A stretch of 64,000 nucleotides of DNA from assembly GCA_020849945.1 (NCBI GenBank), contig JADZFK010000138.1, positions 1-64,000 on the forward strand, in the 5' to 3' direction. Shown here one piece after another: positions 59,788 through 64,000 of the stretch. The stretch comes from Pirellulales bacterium (lineage in GTDB: Bacteria; Planctomycetota; Planctomycetia; Pirellulales; Lacipirellulaceae). Position numbers and translations under genes: made by a program. The notes under the pieces are model-generated. The model was not told the origin of the DNA. It did not search any database and saw nothing but the letters and a program-made list of their open reading frames with translations. Position 1 is the first letter of the stretch. Each line of letters begins with the position of its first letter.

Positions 59788-61649
59788 GGGTTCTTCCGGG
59801 GCTGGGCGTCAGGGTTGGCCGGATCATCGATTCGGACTTCGAGGCCGCTGTTGCGGAGGAGTCGCTGGAGGTCACGTGCGCGTTGGGGGCCATCGGGGGC
59901 AACGCTCAGGAGGAGGACGGGGCGCCAGTAGAGCCTGTCGCCCGCCATGCCCCAACCGTCGATTTGGTTCCGGACATGCTTGACGAGTTCGTCGACGGCG
60001 AGGACGGTATCGCCCTGGAAGGGGATCGATTTTCCCGGCGCGTTAGCCGAGGGCGTACCATCGGACATGATCGTGAGCTGGTCGTTGCGGACGACGATGC
60101 GAATCGTGCGGCGAACGGGGGTCGCATGTTGAGGTTTTTGGCGTAAGGCCCAATCGTTTCCGCGGGAATCGGCCATGCTGGTGATGATGCGTTTGTTTGA
60201 TTCGGCATTGGCGTCGTAGTAGCCTGGCCCGGCGGGGGTGCCGCCGGCCATGACACTTACGTTGCGAGGCGAGTTGGTTTCGGTGGGGGCGCCGAGGTCG
60301 CTTGCGGTTGGCGAGCCGGGGGCGACACCGCGAGGGGCGTCGGAGGGGGGTGCGTTGGGGGGGCCGCTCGTTCCTGCTGAAGCAGGAACGCCGGGGGAGC
60401 CGCTGGAATGAATGCTGGAAGGGACGCCGGGGGAGACGCTGGAGGGGGCGCCGGGGGGGGCGTTCGATCCTGCTGAAGCAGGAACGCCGGAGAGGACGCC
60501 GGAGGGAACGCTGGAATGAACGCCGGAGAGAACGCCGGAGAGAACGCCGGAGGGAACGCCGGAGGGAACGCCAGCAGGAACGGTGGGGGGGGAGGCGCCG
60601 TTGGCTGTAGTGTTGGTTGAGATTTCGCCGTAATCGTCCTCGGCTTCTTGGAACGGTTGTTCGTCGTCGTTGACGCCGTAGCGTTCGTCGGCGGAGATGG
60701 CCGAGCCTCGGTATGCGCGAGGAGCTGCCGCGGCAAGGACTTCCTGCCGAGCGCGGGCTTGCTGCAGGGCCACTTGCTGGATGGACGCGAGATTGATATC
60801 AGGCTGTGGGAACTTCAGCTTCCAGTCGTCTTCCACGAGTTCGAAGCCGAGATCGAAATCGCCGGCCTCGATCGCTTGACGAGCGCGGTCGAAGGAGACC
60901 AAGCCGGCGGGCCGAACGAGGAGCAGGGGGTAGGGTTCGGTATCGCGGTTTTGCCCTTCCTTGGGGATGAGGCGAACATAGTAATCGCGGGAAGCGCGGA
61001 GCGTGGAAGCCAGCGGGTTGCCCGCGCCGTAGGGTGGCAGCAGGTCGTTGGCCGGCACGAGCACGCCTTCGGGCTGAAGGATAACGCCTTCCTTGACGCA
61101 CTCGACATACATGGGCCGACGAAACGTGCCGTTGGGTCCTTCGTAAGGCACGACCGCGTACGAAGCGGGAGCCTTCTGGGCTTCCTCTTGGAGAGAGCCG
61201 ATCGTGGTTTCGGCCTCGGAGACAAGTTCGTTGAGACGTCCGAGTTCTCTCTCGGCTTGGGCGCGGTCATCGAGGTGGTCTTTTTCGAGGGCGTCGAGTT
61301 CGACCGCGGCCGTTTGGACGGAACGTAATCGTTCTTGCAGTCGGCGGATATGGTCTTCGACGTGGCTGAGTCGTTGGTGTTCCTCGTGGAGTTTGTGTTC
61401 GGCCTGTTGACGGGCGGAGCCGAGGCTACCGGTGTAGGCGTGGACCATCTCAATTTGTTTGGAGAGGCCGCCGTCGGCATGTTTGGCGGCGGTACGGTTG
61501 GCCTCGATGTGTTCTTGGGCCGTGTCGCGCGCGCTGCGGCTAACCGCGACGAGGACGACCAACAAGGCGCCCATCGTGCAGAGCAGAATCCCGATAAAGG
61601 GAAACAGCGAAATCGGGCTAGAGACTTCGTGTTCGCGGAGGCGGCTCAT
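59784..61649 (-). CDS. TolR/ExbD-like coiled-coil protein lacking the aspartate
   Basis: A 621-residue paralogue of the next gene's product. The N-terminal span (about 12-36) reads ISLFPFIGILLCTMGALLVVLVAV: the ion-coupling Asp is absent. A coiled coil (about 40-165) precedes a beta segment (YAVVPYEGPNGTFRRPMYVECV), then a low-complexity region of four-residue GVPS/GVLS repeats (about 360-420) encoded by a 12-bp tandem array, and a C-terminal alpha/beta domain (RLYWRPVLLLSVAPDGPQRARDLQRLLRNSGLEVRI) matching the ExbD fold. It is joined by 4-base overlaps to both neighbours. It probably forms a heteromeric complex with the channel and the Asp-bearing paralogue. Confidence 0.72.
   Translation of the reverse strand: MSRLREHEVSSPISLFPFIGILLCTMGALLVVLVAVSRSARDTAQEHIEANRTAAKHADGGLSKQIEMVHAYTGSLGSARQQAEHKLHEEHQRLSHVEDHIRRLQERLRSVQTAAVELDALEKDHLDDRAQAERELGRLNELVSEAETTIGSLQEEAQKAPASYAVVPYEGPNGTFRRPMYVECVKEGVILQPEGVLVPANDLLPPYGAGNPLASTLRASRDYYVRLIPKEGQNRDTEPYPLLLVRPAGLVSFDRARQAIEAGDFDLGFELVEDDWKLKFPQPDINLASIQQVALQQARARQEVLAAAAPRAYRGSAISADERYGVNDDEQPFQEAEDDYGEISTNTTANGASPPTVPAGVPSGVPSGVLSGVLSGVHSSVPSGVLSGVPASAGSNAPPGAPSSVSPGVPSSIHSSGSPGVPASAGTSGPPNAPPSDAPRGVAPGSPTASDLGAPTETNSPRNVSVMAGGTPAGPGYYDANAESNKRIITSMADSRGNDWALRQKPQHATPVRRTIRIVVRNDQLTIMSDGTPSANAPGKSIPFQGDTVLAVDELVKHVRNQIDGWGMAGDRLYWRPVLLLSVAPDGPQRARDLQRLLRNSGLEVRIDDPANPDAQPRKNP
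60385..60588. repeat. 12-bp tandem repeat inside coding sequence
   Basis: On the plus strand, units near GGAACGCCGGAG repeat about 16 times. The 16-base palindrome TCCTGCTGAAGCAGGA occurs twice (60371-60386, 60468-60483). The period keeps the reading frame and encodes four-residue repeats. Confidence 0.9.
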
Positions 61650-63493
61650 GCGGCTTGGTTGGCGGCTTCACCGCCAGCGAGATCAAGGGACCGAACGTGG
61701 AGTGGGTGCCCGAGGCGGGCACTGAGGAGCTGAATGGCGGCGGAAAGGTTGAGGGCCATCTCTTCGAAGTTGTGGGCATTCTGCACGGCGTTCAAGTTGC
61801 TGGAAAGCGACTCTTCGAGTTTGCGGATATGGCCAGTGGCATCGACGACTTTGAGGAGGACATCGGCTTGTCGGATTAGTTGTTCCTGTTGCTCGACGGT
61901 AGCGCTGGCTGCTTCCACAAGGGCGACCTGGATTTCTTTGAGGAGGTGTTCGCTTTGTTGGATGAGGCGTTCTTGCCGTTCGGCCGCGTTGGTCATGGCG
62001 ATGCCGAGGGCGGCCTCGACCTCGGTAAGGTGCTGGCGGTTTTCCGCGGCGAGTTCCTTTTCACTGGCGGTCAGCACTTCGCCGTGCCGTTCGAGGGCTT
62101 CGATCAGGAGTTCGGCAAGTTTTTCGAGGCCTTCTCGGAGCCGGTCGGTGGTGACTTGGGTGCTCAGGTCGAGTTGTTCGGCGTGTTGGGCCGAGCTGGC
62201 CACGAGGCGGTCTACGTGTTGCTTTGCGCCTTGGTTGATCGATTCGGCGAGGCAAGTGATGCTTTCCGCCACCGAGGTTGCGAAGGAATCGCGGAGCGTG
62301 CGAGCGGCACCGATGCTTGCGTCGGCCCATTGGAGTTGGGTTTGATCGAGGGTGTGCTTCCAAATGTCGGCTTGCCGGCCCGCGAGCGATTCGATGGCCA
62401 ACACCACCTGGTCGGTCATGCGGCGGATCGCGGCGACGTTGGGATCGGAGTGGTTGGCCTCGGGAACCTCGCCGGTGGACTGGAATCGGCCAACTAGTTC
62501 GTGAGCGACACGCTCATCGACGCGGCCGAGGAGTTTGTCTTCCACGCGTTCGACGGCAGACTTCGTAAACATCAGGATCATGGTAAGCGAAAGGGCGGTG
62601 GCGGTGTGATCGAAGGCCACGCCCAACCCGTGGGTGACTTTGGTCATCGATTCTTCGAGCGTTTCGGGATTCAAATTTGCGACGGCGATCGTGATGCCGA
62701 TGACGGTGCCCAACAGGCCTAAGATCGGGATGGCCCAAATGATGATCCGCACCGTGGCGTATGCGCCGTTGATGCGAACCGACTCGACCTCTTCCAGATG
62801 TCGGAGGCGCGAATCGAGCGTATCGGCCGAGCCGGTGCGGCGGATGAAATCGAGGGCGTCGCGGAGCCGGCGGACAAGGAAGGTATCTTCCAAGGTGCAA
62901 TGCTGGGCGAGTTGGGCGAGGAGGGCATCGCAATCGGCCACGGTGTTGCCGCCGTTGGGAACCGCGGGTAGTAGGATCGCGCGCAACGACGAGAATTGGC
63001 CCACGACATTTAAGAATCGCAGAACGAGGGCGGAAAGGCCAATGAAGAACACGGTCAGTTCGATGATTTCGATGGGGTGCCCGGCGCAGTAGCGCGAAAG
63101 CAACTGGCTTTGGATGATCCCCTGACTTAGGAGGGCGAAGAAATTCGCGGCGATCACCACGCCCCACATGAGCGGTTGGCCCAGGATGAGGTCGGCGAGC
63201 GGGTGGCGTTGCTCGATCGAGCGTGGTTGGAACAAGTCGAACATGCCGACGGCCGCACCGACCGCGGCGCAGAGTCGGAGAACGGTGATGAGTAGGTCGT
63301 GCCCTTGGGAAAGGGTGTTGGTATCGGGATCGCGGAGTACGAACGGCAACAACGAGGACCACGAGAACAGGCAAGCGGCGAGGATCCAGAACGTGCCACG
63401 AGGGCACTTGCCCAGCAGGGCGTTGAAGCCCCAGAGCGTGGCCGCCACTACAGCTAATGCCAAACCAAGATTGGTGATCGAAAGTGCATCCAT
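61646..63493 (-). CDS. MotA/TolQ/ExbB-type ion channel with long coiled-coil tail
   Basis: A 615-residue membrane protein, first gene of the operon. It has several N-terminal spans (about 5-25, 34-55, 68-85, 108-130, 140-165). The conserved TolQ/ExbB core then reads IIIWAIPILGLLGTVIGITIAVANL and THGLGVAFDHTATALSLTMILMF (about residues 253-320). A C-terminal cytoplasmic tail of nearly 290 residues is almost entirely heptad-like helix (DSFATSVAESITCLAESINQ, AERQERLIQQSEHLLKEIQ). Classical TolQ has 230 residues; the tail recalls ZorA-type stators. It should form a pentameric channel powered by proton or sodium flow. The stop overlaps the next start by 4 bases. Confidence 0.85.
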   Translation of the reverse strand: MDALSITNLGLALAVVAATLWGFNALLGKCPRGTFWILAACLFSWSSLLPFVLRDPDTNTLSQGHDLLITVLRLCAAVGAAVGMFDLFQPRSIEQRHPLADLILGQPLMWGVVIAANFFALLSQGIIQSQLLSRYCAGHPIEIIELTVFFIGLSALVLRFLNVVGQFSSLRAILLPAVPNGGNTVADCDALLAQLAQHCTLEDTFLVRRLRDALDFIRRTGSADTLDSRLRHLEEVESVRINGAYATVRIIIWAIPILGLLGTVIGITIAVANLNPETLEESMTKVTHGLGVAFDHTATALSLTMILMFTKSAVERVEDKLLGRVDERVAHELVGRFQSTGEVPEANHSDPNVAAIRRMTDQVVLAIESLAGRQADIWKHTLDQTQLQWADASIGAARTLRDSFATSVAESITCLAESINQGAKQHVDRLVASSAQHAEQLDLSTQVTTDRLREGLEKLAELLIEALERHGEVLTASEKELAAENRQHLTEVEAALGIAMTNAAERQERLIQQSEHLLKEIQVALVEAASATVEQQEQLIRQADVLLKVVDATGHIRKLEESLSSNLNAVQNAHNFEEMALNLSAAIQLLSARLGHPLHVRSLDLAGGEAANQAA

Positions 63494-63650
63494 GAGAAAT
63501 CATCCGCTAGTGTTTTGTAAGTCGATGGTGCCAACGGGCGGCGCGGCAGCTAGCGCCGCTGGCACGCACGGAGTGCGCAGCATCGACGACGAGTCATCGT
63601 CCTTAGTCCCTCAAAATCGACCTGATCGTTAAACTTGATGAGTTAAAGTT

Positions 63651-63911
63651 GCCGCAAATCTCGCAGTTTCGCTTTGCGATACAAGCCGCAGAATCGGTAA
63701 GCGTAGCCAAAAGGTTCCTACGCAGCTTGCCGATAAATCTGTTGCCCGGTCGAACAGGCAGGAAGTGCGAGATTGGGCGCGGCGCTAGTGTCGATGGCAC
63801 TGAGGTTGATCGCACGAGAAGGGAATTGAATCGAGCCAGATTGAGAACCGCATTCCCAGGGGGCGCAGTCCGGTGCTAGCTCGGCCGAGCTACCCGGACT
63901 GCTTTTTTTTT
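63651..63911 (+). ncRNA. Candidate structured non-coding RNA
   Basis: A closing stem pairs GCCGC (63651-63655) and AATCTCGCA (63657-63665) with TGCGAGATT (63766-63774) and GCGGC (63779-63783). Inside it are TCGC-TTT-GCGA, a long hairpin (ATCGGTAA + GCGTAG at 63693-63706 with CTACGC + TTGCCGAT at 63718-63734) and CTGTT/AACAG (63739-63757). A strong terminator follows. This multibranch layout is not expected by chance. I could not match it to 6S RNA, SRP RNA, RNase P RNA or tmRNA. No clear promoter was found. Confidence 0.5.
63865..63911 (+). terminator. Strong intrinsic terminator
   Basis: GCAGTCCGG-TGC-TAGCTCGGCCGAGCTA-CC-CGGACTGC forms a hairpin of about 16 paired bases, followed at once by nine T residues on the plus strand. 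Confidence 0.85.
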
Positions 63912-64000
63912 CGGGCGGCGTTGGCATAGCTGGGCTTGGAGTAAGGCAGCAGTGGAGCCGCCGGTGGAGCCCGGTGGCTATACCGCTCGCGGTCGGGATG

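Larger units (their letters stand above)
63494..64000. other. Terminal intergenic region with structured RNA candidate
   Basis: Upstream of the motor-like operon (minus strand). From 63538 to 63600 there are several small inverted repeats. The stretch 63651-63911 looks like a structured RNA ending in an intrinsic terminator. The last 90 bases could be the end of a minus-strand gene, but support is weak. Confidence 0.5.

Noticed and set aside
58742-59902. 386-residue minus-strand ORF
   Set aside because: Shadow frame of the TolR-like gene (58768-59787). Composition is rich in Arg, Pro and His with no domain.
58768-63493. Zorya anti-phage system
   Set aside because: The channel has a ZorA-like tail, but the partners lack an OmpA/MotB peptidoglycan-binding domain and no ZorC, ZorD or ZorE gene is adjacent.
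62514-63503. 329-residue minus-strand ORF
   Set aside because: Out-of-frame shadow of the TolQ-like channel gene.
63890-64000. 3' end of a minus-strand gene (…ANAARKKKQSG stop)
   Set aside because: The frame is open to the window edge for 36 codons, which is not significant in GC-rich DNA, and its AAA codons coincide with the T-tract of a strong plus-strand terminator. It could still be real; the neighbouring sequence would decide.
1-64000. tRNA, rRNA, CRISPR arrays, insertion sequences, prophage
   Set aside because: I scanned the gaps for T-loop patterns, regular spacer arrays and transposase motifs and found none. Very diverged or short remnants could be missed.

Overview
The window reads as a chromosomal segment of a planctomycete, probably of the Pirellulales type. 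This is inferred from the gene repertoire, not from a marker gene. The indicators are four secreted proteins with PEP-CTERM sorting tails, a DUF1559 prepilin-like protein next to a small regulatory-like lipoprotein, a PVC-type membrane dehydrogenase fused to cytochrome c, Uma2 nucleases, bacterial methanofuran-type genes, a TolQ/TolR-like operon with long coiled coils, and many short palindromic intergenic repeats. I see no rRNA, tRNA, CRISPR array, phage or recognisable insertion sequence.

Layout. 0-8 kb: a hemerythrin-like protein, a lipoprotein cyclophilin, a three-gene ABC exporter unit, an SDR reductase and a PEP-CTERM protein. 8.5-16.9 kb: a short SecA, CrcB, a ketoacyl-synthase homologue without its nucleophile, a secretin-like secreted protein, a 2-Cys peroxiredoxin and a secreted esterase. 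17-28 kb: surface and secreted proteins (GH18 chitinase-like enzyme with dockerin repeats, two further PEP-CTERM proteins, DUF1559 protein, Gly/Arg-rich protein, SnoaL-like protein). 28.5-40 kb: ThuA-like protein, LMW phosphatase, PIG-L deacetylase, a NagB-like protein with a degenerate active site, the PVC dehydrogenase, a beta-helix protein and a kinase with its secreted neighbour. 40-51.6 kb: DusB, DUF2721 protein, then the iron-sulfur region: sufR-like regulator, orphan nuoB, sufC, sufB, Uma2, sufD, Rieske ferredoxin, Uma2, sufT; then a methanofuran pair (mfnD-like, mfnF-like). 51.7-58.5 kb: feoA-feoA-feoB behind a clear promoter with a Fur-box-like palindrome, two of three transhydrogenase subunits and an Rrf2 regulator. 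58.7-63.5 kb: a translationally coupled operon of a TolQ/ExbB-like channel and two different TolR-like partners. The last 500 bases hold a candidate structured RNA ending in a textbook intrinsic terminator.

Functional links. Iron supply (feo), Fe-S assembly (suf) and Fe-S-using proteins (NuoB, Rieske) lie within 13 kb, with palindromic operators at both the feo promoter and the sufR/DUF2721 divergent promoter. The PIG-L deacetylase, NagB-like protein and PVC dehydrogenase follow one another on one strand and suggest amino-sugar chemistry. The most unusual system is the motor-like operon at the right end: one predicted ion channel protein with a long coiled-coil tail and two coiled-coil partners, only one of which keeps the membrane aspartate used for ion coupling in TolR/ExbD.
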